Positions 8,251 through 15,227 of a stretch of 24,335 nt of DNA are shown here, piece after piece. The notes beneath the pieces are model-generated. The model was given only the letters and a program-made list of their open reading frames with translations, did no database searches and was not told where the DNA came from. The translations under genes and the position numbers were made by a program. The DNA lies in contig USGM01000044.1 in assembly GCA_900554205.1 (NCBI GenBank), forward strand, positions 1-24,335, in the 5' to 3' direction. This stretch comes from an uncultured Lachnospiraceae bacterium (GTDB lineage: Bacteria > Bacillota > Clostridia > Lachnospirales > Lachnospiraceae). Each line of letters begins with the position of its first letter. Position 1 is the first letter of the stretch.

Positions 8251-10237
8251 TGTATTGTACCGGCGTCATTCCATAGCTTTTCTTGAATAACCGGTTAAAA
8301 TGTTCAACGTTTTCATAACCAACCTCTGCTGCGATGGTTTCCACTGTCTGATTCGTCTCACGCAGCATCGTTTTCGCCTTCTTCATGCGCTCTTCCTTGA
8401 CAACCTCCTGGAAGGTCATGCCCGCCTTTTCCTTGATGTACTTGGAAAGATAGGGCTTTGAGAGATGAAACTTATCGGAGAGCGTCTCCAGCGTCACATT
8501 CTTATAATCGTTCTGAATACTGCTGATAATCTCGACGATGCGCTCCTCTCTGCCCGCCGTGATATGCTGTTCCGCAGCCAGCTTGTTCGCGGCAGATGTC
8601 AGCGCTGCTATGGACGCCTTGATGATGTCCTCGTCCACGCCGACTCCCCAGTACAGATGTCCGTCATGCATAACGCCCACATACGCCGCCGCTCTTGAGC
8701 TGGAGCCTTTGGAAATCGCGTGCTCCTCGTAGACCGACAGCTCGTAATTGATTCCGAAAAAGGTCTTGATTGCGTTGCTGACCGCATCCAGACGACCGTT
8801 TCCTGAGGTTCTGATCACTCTCTGCGTTCCGTTCTGCTCTATTGTCACTTCCGCCTGAATGCCCTTTTCCTGTCTGAAATGGCACTCGGGAATGCGGAAT
8901 ACCTTGCGGGGACTGATATAATTCTCCTCGAAGATTGCGTAGATCTCTGCGGGCAGCAGCTCCTGATGGCGTTTGTCGGAAACGCCCTTGATGAGATAGC
9001 CGACCTCTTCCTTCATAGCCGCGGGAAGCGAGAAGCCAAACTGCTGCTTTAATACAAAGGCAACACCGCCCTTGCCGGAAACACTGTTGATACGGATGAC
9101 ATCCGACTCGTACTCTCTTCCGACATCGGAAGGGTCGATCGGCAGATAGGGAACATCCCAACGCTTTCCGCTCTTGCCTTCCTTATGCCATGCCATACCC
9201 TTGCTGATAGCATCCTGATGGGAACCGGAAAATGCGGTAAATACCAGATCTCCGGCATAGGGTGTCCGCTCGTGAACCCGCATTCCCGTAAAGCGTTCAT
9301 ACGCTTCCCTGATCTTCGCAATGTGGCTGAAATCCAGTCCGCTGTCCACGCCGTGGCACATCATGTTCATCGCAACAGTGACAATATCGACGTTTCCGGT
9401 GCGCTCGCCGTTTCCGAAGAGTGTTCCCTCCACGCGGTCCGCTCCGGCGAGAATGCCGAATTCCGCGTCGCTGACTCCGCAGCCTCTGTCGTTGTGGGGA
9501 TGTACGCTTAAAACAACATTGTCTCTGTACTTCAGGTGCTTATTCATGTATTCAATCTGGCAGGCGAAGACGTGGGGCATTGCCACCTGCACCGTCGTCG
9601 GCAGATTGATGATCGCCTTATGCTCTGCGTCCGGCTTCCAGACATCCAGCACTGCGTTGCAGACCTCCAGCGCATAATCAACTTCCGTCTGGGAGAAGCT
9701 CTCGGGGCTGTACTCGAAGGTGAAGTTACCCTCCGTCTCCTCGGCAAGTCCCTTTAAAAGGAGAGCGCCGTCGATGGCAAGCTGCTTGATGGCTTCCTTA
9801 TCCTTCTTAAATACCTGCTCTCTCTGCTCTACCGATGTGGAGTTATACAAATGCACCACGGCGTGAGGCGCACCCTTGACAGCCTCGAAGGTCTTACGGA
9901 TAATGTGCTCTCTCGCCTGTGTGAGAACCTGTATCGTCACATCGTCGGGTATCATGTTTTTCTCGATCAGTGCCCGGATGAAATTGTACTCTGTATCAGA
10001 GGAAGCCGGGAAGCCTACCTCGATCTCCTTGAAGCCGATCTCTACAAGCAGCTTGAAAAATTCGAGTTTATCTTCCAGACTCATCGGATCAATCAGTGCC
10101 TGATTGCCGTCCCGCAAATCCACGCTGCACCAGATGGGTGCTTTTTCGATGCAGTCTTTTTTCACCCAGTCGTATGTAACCTCGGGGGGCATATGGTAGG
10201 TCTTGACGTATTTTTCCTTTATTGCTTTGCTGTCCAT
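8237..10237 (-). CDS. leuA: 2-isopropylmalate synthase fused to a C-terminal AraC-type DNA-binding domain
   Basis: 666 residues from the ATG at 10237 (AAGAGG about 8 bases upstream; an in-frame start 63 bases further up lacks a comparable site and would add a basic non-family tail). The enzyme condenses acetyl-CoA with 2-ketoisovalerate, the first committed step of leucine synthesis. The TIM barrel shows DLRDGNQ at 40-46, HPHND at 246-250 (metal-binding histidines) and GNGERTGN at 275-282, of the yeast-like LeuA type. The LeuA dimer/allosteric domain, where leucine binds in relatives, is at about 447-562. From about 563 to 666 follows a complete AraC/XylS module with two helix-turn-helix units and the family-ending motif FKKSYGMTPVQYR. 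There is no frameshift: enzyme and regulator are one frame. A terminator follows; a structured leader and tandem repeats precede it. Enzyme call secure; DNA-binding role inferred. Confidence 0.93.
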   Translation of the reverse strand: MDSKAIKEKYVKTYHMPPEVTYDWVKKDCIEKAPIWCSVDLRDGNQALIDPMSLEDKLEFFKLLVEIGFKEIEVGFPASSDTEYNFIRALIEKNMIPDDVTIQVLTQAREHIIRKTFEAVKGAPHAVVHLYNSTSVEQREQVFKKDKEAIKQLAIDGALLLKGLAEETEGNFTFEYSPESFSQTEVDYALEVCNAVLDVWKPDAEHKAIINLPTTVQVAMPHVFACQIEYMNKHLKYRDNVVLSVHPHNDRGCGVSDAEFGILAGADRVEGTLFGNGERTGNVDIVTVAMNMMCHGVDSGLDFSHIAKIREAYERFTGMRVHERTPYAGDLVFTAFSGSHQDAISKGMAWHKEGKSGKRWDVPYLPIDPSDVGREYESDVIRINSVSGKGGVAFVLKQQFGFSLPAAMKEEVGYLIKGVSDKRHQELLPAEIYAIFEENYISPRKVFRIPECHFRQEKGIQAEVTIEQNGTQRVIRTSGNGRLDAVSNAIKTFFGINYELSVYEEHAISKGSSSRAAAYVGVMHDGHLYWGVGVDEDIIKASIAALTSAANKLAAEQHITAGREERIVEIISSIQNDYKNVTLETLSDKFHLSKPYLSKYIKEKAGMTFQEVVKEERMKKAKTMLRETNQTVETIAAEVGYENVEHFNRLFKKSYGMTPVQYRKQG

Positions 10238-10239
10238 GT

Positions 10240-10253
10240 GAAAACCTCTTTTC
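10240..10253 (-). promoter_or_regulatory. leuA ribosome binding site inside a small hairpin
   Basis: On the minus strand the Shine-Dalgarno bases GAGG form the loop of a 5-bp stem GAAAA/TTTTC that ends 2 bases before the leuA ATG. The stem is weak (four A-U pairs and one G-C), so it may have no effect. Confidence 0.35.
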
Positions 10254-10260
10254 TGGTGGG

Positions 10261-10290
10261 ATCTCTGCAAGTGACATCTCTGCGAGTGAC
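10261..10290. repeat. Tandem 15-bp direct repeat upstream of leuA
   Basis: Plus-strand 10261-10275 (ATCTCTGCAAGTGAC) and 10276-10290 (ATCTCTGCGAGTGAC) are identical at 14 of 15 positions and abut exactly. They end 23 bp before the leuA ATG. AraC-family proteins typically bind direct repeats of roughly this size, so this is a candidate operator for the LeuA-fused AraC module. Because it lies within the presumed transcript, it could act as a roadblock or as an RNA element instead. Confidence 0.8.
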
Positions 10291-10291
10291 G

Positions 10292-10430
10292 TTGCCGCAA
10301 AATGCACTGACCACCGCAGGCACGCTCTCGCTACCTTCCGCTCGCAGCGGTGCGTAAGCTGTCAGAGTACGCCAGCTAAGCACCGGCGGCTCCAGAGTGC
10401 GCTGCTTGTGGCCATGTGCATTCTGCGCAA
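10292..10430 (-). ncRNA. Candidate structured leader RNA or palindromic repeat upstream of leuA
   Basis: The 23-base arms at 10292-10314 and 10408-10430 are inverted copies with 20 matches, two single-base bulges and two A/G differences. In the minus-strand (leuA-sense) RNA both differences become G-U pairs; in plus-strand RNA they would be A-C mismatches, so the structure favours the leuA transcript. Pairing continues inward with bulges (GCAG/CTGC, GCAC/GTGC) to an inner hairpin, CGGTGC and AGCTG arms around an 11-base loop. The segment is clearly GC-richer than the AT-rich DNA on its upstream side. I do not recognise a known riboswitch or T-box and see no terminator T-tract. A dispersed palindromic repeat element is the main alternative. 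Confidence 0.5.
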
Positions 10431-10619
10431 CTGTTACTTGAAACTCGTTAAATTTGCAGATTCCTAATGTGTTTTGTTTGTCACATCTTAACATTGAAAT
10501 TAATTATAAACAAGTATATGTATTAATCTGTTTATTGATTTATTTTAATGTCAATATGTAAAAACATTGATTTTATCAGGAATATGTATTAATAAATTTA
10601 TTTTTGTGGTTGACTGATT
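10431..10619 (-). promoter_or_regulatory. AT-rich leuA promoter region
   Basis: This is the upstream half of the 382-bp gene-free stretch between the leuA fusion and the LysR gene (10238-10619). On the minus strand a perfect TATAAT lies at 10508-10503, but I find no good -35 box at the right distance, which would fit an activator-dependent promoter. An alternative extended -10 (TGATAAAAT) lies near 10570. A 12-bp sequence, ATATGTATTAAT, occurs at 10516-10527 and 10582-10593, with a third partial copy (ATATGTA) at 10554-10560. No ORF here looks real. Confidence 0.4.
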
Positions 10620-11522
10620 TTAATTGTCTGTTTTATCCATATTCTCTTTTATCATCTGCTCTAATTCGGCTGCGGCGATACTCAGGAAGGTCTGTTTTCT
10701 CTTTATAATACAGATGTTTCGAGAGGGGATGGGCGGGTTCATGTTGAGGATGACGAGGTTTTCCATATTCTCTTTTTCGAGAAAGTCTAGTGGTACAAAG
10801 CCGATGCCAAGATCGGATTTTATCATCGGAAGTATCTGGTCGGCTGTAGCCGCCTCTATGTCCGGCGAAAAGGACAGTCCCATCCTATTGAAAAGGTCTG
10901 TATAGAAGGTAAAGGAGCCGGTTTTCTCGCCGTATCCGATGATCGGGTACTTCTCGATCTGTTTGTCGGTGAGGGATGTCCCCGTAGACAGTGAGAACGC
11001 TGTGCTGCAGACCGGCACTTCCCGAAAGCTGCGGAGGATGCCGGAGCTCAGTCCGGTCGGCAGTTCAAAGGGCTCTGTCACGATGGCAAAGTCCGCCAGA
11101 CCCTTTTTCAGCATATCGATTGCCTGCGGGGTCGTATGGTTCAGGATTCGGATGCGTATGCCCGGGTAGTCCTTTCGGAATTTCTTCAATACCGGAAGGA
11201 GTACGCAGTGCAGGGCAATTTCGCTTGCCGCCACTGTTACGATTCCGGATTGCAGGCTCCGGTCTCTGGCGATCTCCTCCTCCCCGCGCATGATGTGCTC
11301 AAACGCGATGAGCACATGTCCGTACAGCTTTTCCCCCTCGGGCGTCAGGCTGACTCCGTGTCTCTGTCTTACGAAGAGGGTACAGCCCAGCTCTTCCTCC
11401 AGCTTCTTCATCATGCGCGTAATATTGGGCTGATTATTGAGGAGTGCCCGGGCAGCCCCGGTGAAGCTCTTGTATTTCGCAACATAGTAGAACACCTTGT
11501 AGTGCTCATAATTAATGTTCAT
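10620..11522 (-). CDS. LysR family transcriptional regulator
   Basis: 300 residues from the ATG at 11522, preceded by GGGGGA; in-frame starts 18 and 36 bases further up would add a non-family extension. The N-terminal winged helix-turn-helix (about 1-60) reads HYKVFYYVAKYKSFTGAAR, then NNQPNITRMMKKLEEELGCTLF, the standard LysR pattern, followed by the linker helix. The remaining residues form the periplasmic-binding-protein-like effector domain, with a segment IIGYGEKTGSFTFY that should line the ligand pocket. Length is typical. It is encoded upstream of the leuA fusion on the same strand and divergent from the kinase-MATE genes, so either could be its target. LysR proteins often control divergent neighbours, which points to the kinase-MATE side; the leuA spacing with repeated ATATGTATTAAT sites is the alternative. 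The effector is unknown. Confidence 0.9.
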   Translation of the reverse strand: MNINYEHYKVFYYVAKYKSFTGAARALLNNQPNITRMMKKLEEELGCTLFVRQRHGVSLTPEGEKLYGHVLIAFEHIMRGEEEIARDRSLQSGIVTVAASEIALHCVLLPVLKKFRKDYPGIRIRILNHTTPQAIDMLKKGLADFAIVTEPFELPTGLSSGILRSFREVPVCSTAFSLSTGTSLTDKQIEKYPIIGYGEKTGSFTFYTDLFNRMGLSFSPDIEAATADQILPMIKSDLGIGFVPLDFLEKENMENLVILNMNPPIPSRNICIIKRKQTFLSIAAAELEQMIKENMDKTDN

Positions 11523-11575
11523 ATCTTTCCCCCACGCCATATCAATTTTATATACCACGTTTACATTACTGATAT

Positions 11576-11604
11576 TTTACACATATCTTATATGGGATTA
11601 TAAT
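11576..11604 (+). promoter_or_regulatory. Promoter of kinase-MATE operon
   Basis: TTTACA at 11576-11581 and a perfect TATAAT at 11599-11604 are separated by 17 bp, about 47 bp before the kinase ATG. It lies in the divergent gap with the LysR gene and could be a LysR target. Confidence 0.7.
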
Positions 11605-11650
11605 GCATCCGTCATGAAAAAACAATCTGCGAATGAAAGAGGTGGCTTTT

Positions 11651-12271
11651 ATGAAAAAAATTATTTGTATCGGCAGACAGTACGGAAGTGGTGGTCGTGA
11701 AATCGGTGAAAAGCTTTCCCGCGAGCTCGGCGTGCCCTGCTATGACAAATTGCTCATTAAGAAAGCAGCATTGGAGTCCGGTTTAAGCGAAGAGTTTATT
11801 GCAAAATCGGAAGAATCCCCGATTAACAGTATTCAGTTTTTAAGCGGAAATCCCTATGCTGATATCGCCGGGATCGGCAATACCTTCTATTCAGAGAGCC
11901 AGATGGCTTACAATGCTGAAAAGGCTGTGATCGAGAAAATCGCCGGACAGGGGCCGTGCGTAATGATCGGTCGATGCGCTTCCTCTATTCTTCCTAAAGA
12001 AAACAGGCTGTCGGTCTTCATTTACGCAGATGAGGACGACAAGATAAAGCGTGTCATGCAGCGGAACCAGATCAGTGAAAGGGAAGCAATTCACAGGATC
12101 AGGCACATGGACAGAATGAGAAAGCAGTTCTTCGGCTTCTATTCTGATACCGCGTGGGGACATCCGGAAAGCTATGACCTGATGCTGTCGAGCAGCTTAT
12201 TCGGCACCGACGGCTGTGTGAAAATGATTATTGACAGCATAAAAGAAACGGAGGCATCCGAAAATGAATAA
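11651..12271 (+). CDS. Cytidylate kinase-like family protein
   Basis: 206 residues from the ATG at 11651, with AGAGGTGG about 6 bases upstream; an ATG 18 bases earlier lacks a site. The protein matches the Cytidylate_kin2-type P-loop kinases. It has the N-terminal loop GRQYGSGGREIG (about 8-19), a central VMIGRCASSIL, and the C-terminal block RMRKQFFGFYSDTAWG followed by YDLMLSS. Real cytidylate kinases phosphorylate CMP, but the substrate of this subfamily is unknown to me, so this is probably not the housekeeping enzyme. The 3' end overlaps the MATE gene start by 8 bp, giving translational coupling, and a shorter paralogue follows the MATE gene. That arrangement suggests the kinase acts on, or responds to, something handled by the transporter. 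Confidence 0.85.
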   Translation: MKKIICIGRQYGSGGREIGEKLSRELGVPCYDKLLIKKAALESGLSEEFIAKSEESPINSIQFLSGNPYADIAGIGNTFYSESQMAYNAEKAVIEKIAGQGPCVMIGRCASSILPKENRLSVFIYADEDDKIKRVMQRNQISEREAIHRIRHMDRMRKQFFGFYSDTAWGHPESYDLMLSSSLFGTDGCVKMIIDSIKETEASENE

Positions 12272-13622
12272 GGATTTAACGGTGGGAAAGCCCCAGACGG
12301 TACTGTTTCGATTCTGTATGCCGCTCTTTGGCAGCATCATCTTCCAACAGCTGTACAATATTGCCGACAGTCTTGTAGCCGGAAAATTTGTCGGTGAAAA
12401 TGCACTGGCTGCGGTCGGAAACAGCTATGAAATCACGCTGATCTTTATTGCGTTTGCCTTCGGCTGCAACATGGGCTGCTCCGTCGTGGTCTCAAAGCTG
12501 TTCGGCGCTAAGGACTACAAGGGAATGAAAACTGCGGTCTACACGGCATGTATTTTCAGCGCTGTCGTATGTCTCCTGTTGATGCTGATCGGCATTGCAG
12601 GCTCCGGTATGCTGCTGCGGCTCATCCGCACGCCCGACGAGGTGTTCGCCGACTCAAAGCTGTATCTGGATATCTACGCATGGGGACTGCCCTTTGTATT
12701 TTTCTACAATATTGCGACCGGCATTTTCTCCGCACTGGGAGACTCCAAGACGCCCTTCTACTTTCTGGCGGTATCCTCCCTCTCCAACATCGCCGTTGAC
12801 ATATGGTTTGTAAAAGCGTTTGAGATGGGCGTTGCCGGTGTGGCATGGGCAACCTTTATCTGTCAGGGCGTCAGCTGTATTCTCGCAATGGTGGTCGTGT
12901 TCCGCCGGCTGGCGAAAATAGAGAGCAAAGAAAAGGCTCCTGTCTTTGACCTGCAGCTTTTAAAGCAGATTGTGGTCATTGCCATTCCGAGCACTTTGCA
13001 GCAGAGCTTCATCTCGCTCGGCAATATTATCATCCAGAGCATTATCAACGGCTTTGGTGCGCCGGTCATGGCAGGCTATTCCGCAGCCGTGAAGCTGAAC
13101 AATCTGGTAATTACTTCCTTTACCACCCTCGGAAACGGAATTTCCAACTATACCGCACAGAATCTTGGCGCCAGAAAACTGTCCCGCGTCAGACAGGGCT
13201 TTGGCGTCGGTGTAAAGCTGGTATGGATACTGAGTGTGCCTCTGTTCCTGCTGTATTTCTTCGGCGGAAACCTTGTTTTAAGGCTCTTTATGGATGAGCC
13301 TACCGAGCTTGCCCTGCGGACGGGTATTACCTACCTGAAAATCCTGTCCCCCTTCTACTTTATCGTTTCGGCAAAGCTCGTTGCGGACGGTGTCCTGCGT
13401 GGAGCCGGACTGATGACAAAGTTTATGATCGCAACCTTCACCGACCTGATACTGAGAGTTCTGCTTGCCTTCTGTTTCTCAAAGACAGCGCTCGGGGCAA
13501 CCGGTATCTGGTGCGCATGGCCGATCGGATGGTGCATTGCGGCTGTTCTGTCAATCTTCTTCTACCGTCATGGCCCTTGGAAAAATGCCAAAACCGAAAC
13601 GGCAGAAAATGCTGCAGCCTGA
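12264..13622 (+). CDS. MATE family efflux transporter
   Basis: 452 residues with the expected twelve hydrophobic segments in two six-helix halves. The N-terminal MPLFGSIIFQQLYNIADSLVAGKFVG and the symmetric second-half segment IPSTLQQSFISLGNIIIQ are typical of the NorM/DinF-like, Na+- or H+-driven multidrug and toxin extrusion proteins (quoted in pieces: PLFGSIIFQQLYN, SLVAGKFVG, STLQQSFISLGN). It sits in the cytoplasmic membrane and exports organic cations, drugs or metabolites. The start overlaps the upstream kinase gene by 8 bp, so the two are surely co-transcribed. The short kinase paralogue begins 101 bp downstream. The cargo cannot be predicted. Length is normal and I see no frame damage. 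Confidence 0.93.
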   Translation: MNKDLTVGKPQTVLFRFCMPLFGSIIFQQLYNIADSLVAGKFVGENALAAVGNSYEITLIFIAFAFGCNMGCSVVVSKLFGAKDYKGMKTAVYTACIFSAVVCLLLMLIGIAGSGMLLRLIRTPDEVFADSKLYLDIYAWGLPFVFFYNIATGIFSALGDSKTPFYFLAVSSLSNIAVDIWFVKAFEMGVAGVAWATFICQGVSCILAMVVVFRRLAKIESKEKAPVFDLQLLKQIVVIAIPSTLQQSFISLGNIIIQSIINGFGAPVMAGYSAAVKLNNLVITSFTTLGNGISNYTAQNLGARKLSRVRQGFGVGVKLVWILSVPLFLLYFFGGNLVLRLFMDEPTELALRTGITYLKILSPFYFIVSAKLVADGVLRGAGLMTKFMIATFTDLILRVLLAFCFSKTALGATGIWCAWPIGWCIAAVLSIFFYRHGPWKNAKTETAENAAA

Positions 13623-13678
13623 AAACTTATTCCGAACGCTTATGGTCTTTTGTCCCTGATTATGATAAAATAGACCTT

Positions 13679-13708
13679 GCCTGAAAATAAGATGCATTCC
13701 TTTCGGGC
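13679..13708 (+). other. Hairpin just upstream of the second kinase RBS
   Basis: GCCTGAAA at 13679-13686 can pair with TTTCGGGC at 13701-13708 (eight pairs, one G-U) around a 14-base loop, ending one base before the AGAGGAGG ribosome binding site. No T-tract follows. It could be an RNA processing or stability element between the MATE gene and the second kinase; functional significance is unproven. Confidence 0.3.
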
Positions 13709-13723
13709 AGAGGAGGATCTGTT

Positions 13724-14209
13724 ATGAATCTTGTAATTACTATGAGCCGCCGGTTCGGAACCGGAGCAAGCATGATTGCGGAGGAGCTTTCCAAGAAGCT
13801 GGGGATTCCTGTCTACGACAAGGCGTATATCGAAAACGCGCTCCATGACAACAATTATTCAGATGAGACAGAGGTAATCCGGAAGCTGGCTGAGAAGTCC
13901 TGTATCATTCTCGGGCGCTGTGCATCAGAGATCTTAAAGGATCAACCGAACGTATTTAATATTTATGTATGTGCTGACAAGGAAGACCGGATTCAGCGAA
14001 TCATGAAGAAGGAGTCCATTTCCCATGAAGAGGCGAAGGAGCTGATCGAGAAGAACGACCGGGAGCGCTCGGAGTATTATTATAAAAATACCGGAAAGGT
14101 CTGGGGCGATGTGAACAATTACCACATGATCCTCGACACCTCTAAGCTCGGCGCGGAGAATTGCGCTGACATCCTTATGAAATACTTTGAAAGAATCGAG
14201 ATTATATAA
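13724..14209 (+). CDS. Short cytidylate kinase-like paralogue
   Basis: 161 residues, with AGAGGAGG about 6 bases before the ATG. It is related to the kinase two genes upstream: the same N-terminal strand-loop (SRRFGTGASMIAEELSKKLG), the same central IILGRCASEIL, and the same C-terminal order (RSEYYYKNTGKVWG, then NYHMILDTSKLG). It lacks about 45 residues between the P-loop helix and the central GRCAS motif, where the longer protein has a substrate-binding-like insertion. Its P-loop reads FGTGAS rather than YGSGGR. It may be a compact kinase with different specificity, a regulatory partner of the longer one, or a decaying copy; the open frame and strong ribosome binding site argue against decay. 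A strong terminator follows directly. Confidence 0.78.
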   Translation: MNLVITMSRRFGTGASMIAEELSKKLGIPVYDKAYIENALHDNNYSDETEVIRKLAEKSCIILGRCASEILKDQPNVFNIYVCADKEDRIQRIMKKESISHEEAKELIEKNDRERSEYYYKNTGKVWGDVNNYHMILDTSKLGAENCADILMKYFERIEII

Positions 14210-14213
14210 AGAG

Positions 14214-14257
14214 AAGGCTGCGGCAACCACTGATACAGCGGAAACCGCAGCCTTTTT
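14214..14257 (+). terminator. Terminator of kinase-MATE-kinase operon
   Basis: A perfect 10-bp stem (AAGGCTGCGG/CCGCAGCCTT) surrounds a 21-base loop and is followed by T residues to 14257. It starts 5 bases past the second kinase stop. The convergent FNT gene ends 16 bp beyond, so the hairpin may work in both directions, though the minus-strand T-tract is poor. Confidence 0.85.
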
Positions 14258-14272
14258 CTATCTGCAAACTGC

Positions 14273-15133
14273 TTATGCAGAAGTTTTCTTAATGTTACGG
14301 GCATGAACAAAATAGAGGATCAGTCCGACAAAGACCATGCCGCCGATCATGTTGCCGATCGTGACGGGAATAGCGCTCTTTACGAGGAAGCTGCCCCAGT
14401 TTAACGAGGAAAGCTGCTCTGCGGTATATCCGTACTCGGACATCGCCTTTTCAACATAGGCTTCATTGTTCATCGCAAAGATGCCTGCGGGAATGTAATA
14501 CATATTGGCAACGCAGTGCTCATAGCCGCTGACTACGAACGCCATGATCGGGAAGAAGATTGCCCATACCTTGCCTGCAATATCCTTCGCCGCGGATGCC
14601 ATCAGAACAGCGGCACAAACGAAAATATTACAGAGAATACCGGAGCTCAGCGCTGTCCCGAAGGAGAGATTTACCTTGCCCATTGCAACCTTGATCGTAA
14701 AGGCGCCGAGAAGACCGCCGGTATAACCGAACTGTCCCGACAGATATACCAGAAACGCGATAACGACCGCGCCGAGCAGGTTCGTCATATATACCACCAC
14801 AAGAACCCTGATTATCTTCAACACAGAAAACTTCTTGTGCACGCAGCCCATGATCATCAGGCAGTCACCTGTGAAAAGCTCGCCACCGATAAAGACAATC
14901 ATCATCAGACCGACCGGGAAGATACAGCCCCCGAGAAGCCTTGAAACTCCCACGTTTGTCACGGCATGCATTGCCACGCTGCTCGCCGCTGCGCCGCCCG
15001 CGATAAACATACCCGCAAAGATGCCCAGAAGAATCATTTTTCCCAGCGGCATATTTGCCTTTCCGACCGCTGCCTCCATATTATTTTCCACGATCTGCTG
15101 CGGCAGTACCACACCATTATTTGTATTTTCCAT
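14273..15133 (-). CDS. Formate/nitrite transporter (FNT) family channel
   Basis: 286 residues from the ATG at 15133. An ATG 12 bases earlier sits right against the AAGGA site, too close for use as a start, so I prefer the downstream one, although its spacing of 12 is long. This is a pentameric membrane channel for small monovalent anions (formate, nitrite or hydrosulfide) with six membrane segments. Family markers are the conserved central-pore His in GYEHCVANMYYIPAG, the GELFTGDCLM segment of the second repeat half, and NWGSFLVKSAIPVTIGNMIGG near the C-terminus (quoted in parts). In a fermentative clostridium formate is the likeliest cargo, but no formate-lyase or nitrite gene lies nearby to decide. 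It is a single gene, downstream of the ABC transporter on the same strand with its own probable promoter. Confidence 0.92.
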   Translation of the reverse strand: MENTNNGVVLPQQIVENNMEAAVGKANMPLGKMILLGIFAGMFIAGGAAASSVAMHAVTNVGVSRLLGGCIFPVGLMMIVFIGGELFTGDCLMIMGCVHKKFSVLKIIRVLVVVYMTNLLGAVVIAFLVYLSGQFGYTGGLLGAFTIKVAMGKVNLSFGTALSSGILCNIFVCAAVLMASAAKDIAGKVWAIFFPIMAFVVSGYEHCVANMYYIPAGIFAMNNEAYVEKAMSEYGYTAEQLSSLNWGSFLVKSAIPVTIGNMIGGMVFVGLILYFVHARNIKKTSA

Positions 15134-15186
15134 CTTAATTTTCATTCCTTTCCGTATTCTGCAAGCTTTAGGCCCAATCCTTGAAT

Positions 15187-15216
15187 ATATTATCACAACT
15201 CACAAATTGTATACAA
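15187..15216 (-). promoter_or_regulatory. Candidate promoter of FNT gene
   Basis: On the minus strand, TTGTAT and TAATAT are separated by 18 bp (or GATAAT at 16), about 55 bp upstream of the FNT start. Both boxes are imperfect. Confidence 0.45.
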
Positions 15217-15227
15217 GCCCTATTTGC

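Noticed and set aside
9049..9321. Possible frameshift or separate gene between the LeuA and AraC parts
   Set aside because: The fusion frame is continuous from 10237 to 8237 with family motifs throughout; no broken codon or internal start with a ribosome binding site separates the domains.
10238..10440. Leucine T-box riboswitch in the leuA leader
   Set aside because: A TGGAGCCGC stretch resembles the T-box core but differs at a key base, lies at the wrong end, and no terminator with a T-tract follows.
10219..10494. 91-codon minus-strand frame across the leuA leader, as a possible leader peptide
   Set aside because: It has no Leu run, no clear ribosome binding site, overlaps the leuA start out of frame, and follows the structured RNA; better explained as non-coding.
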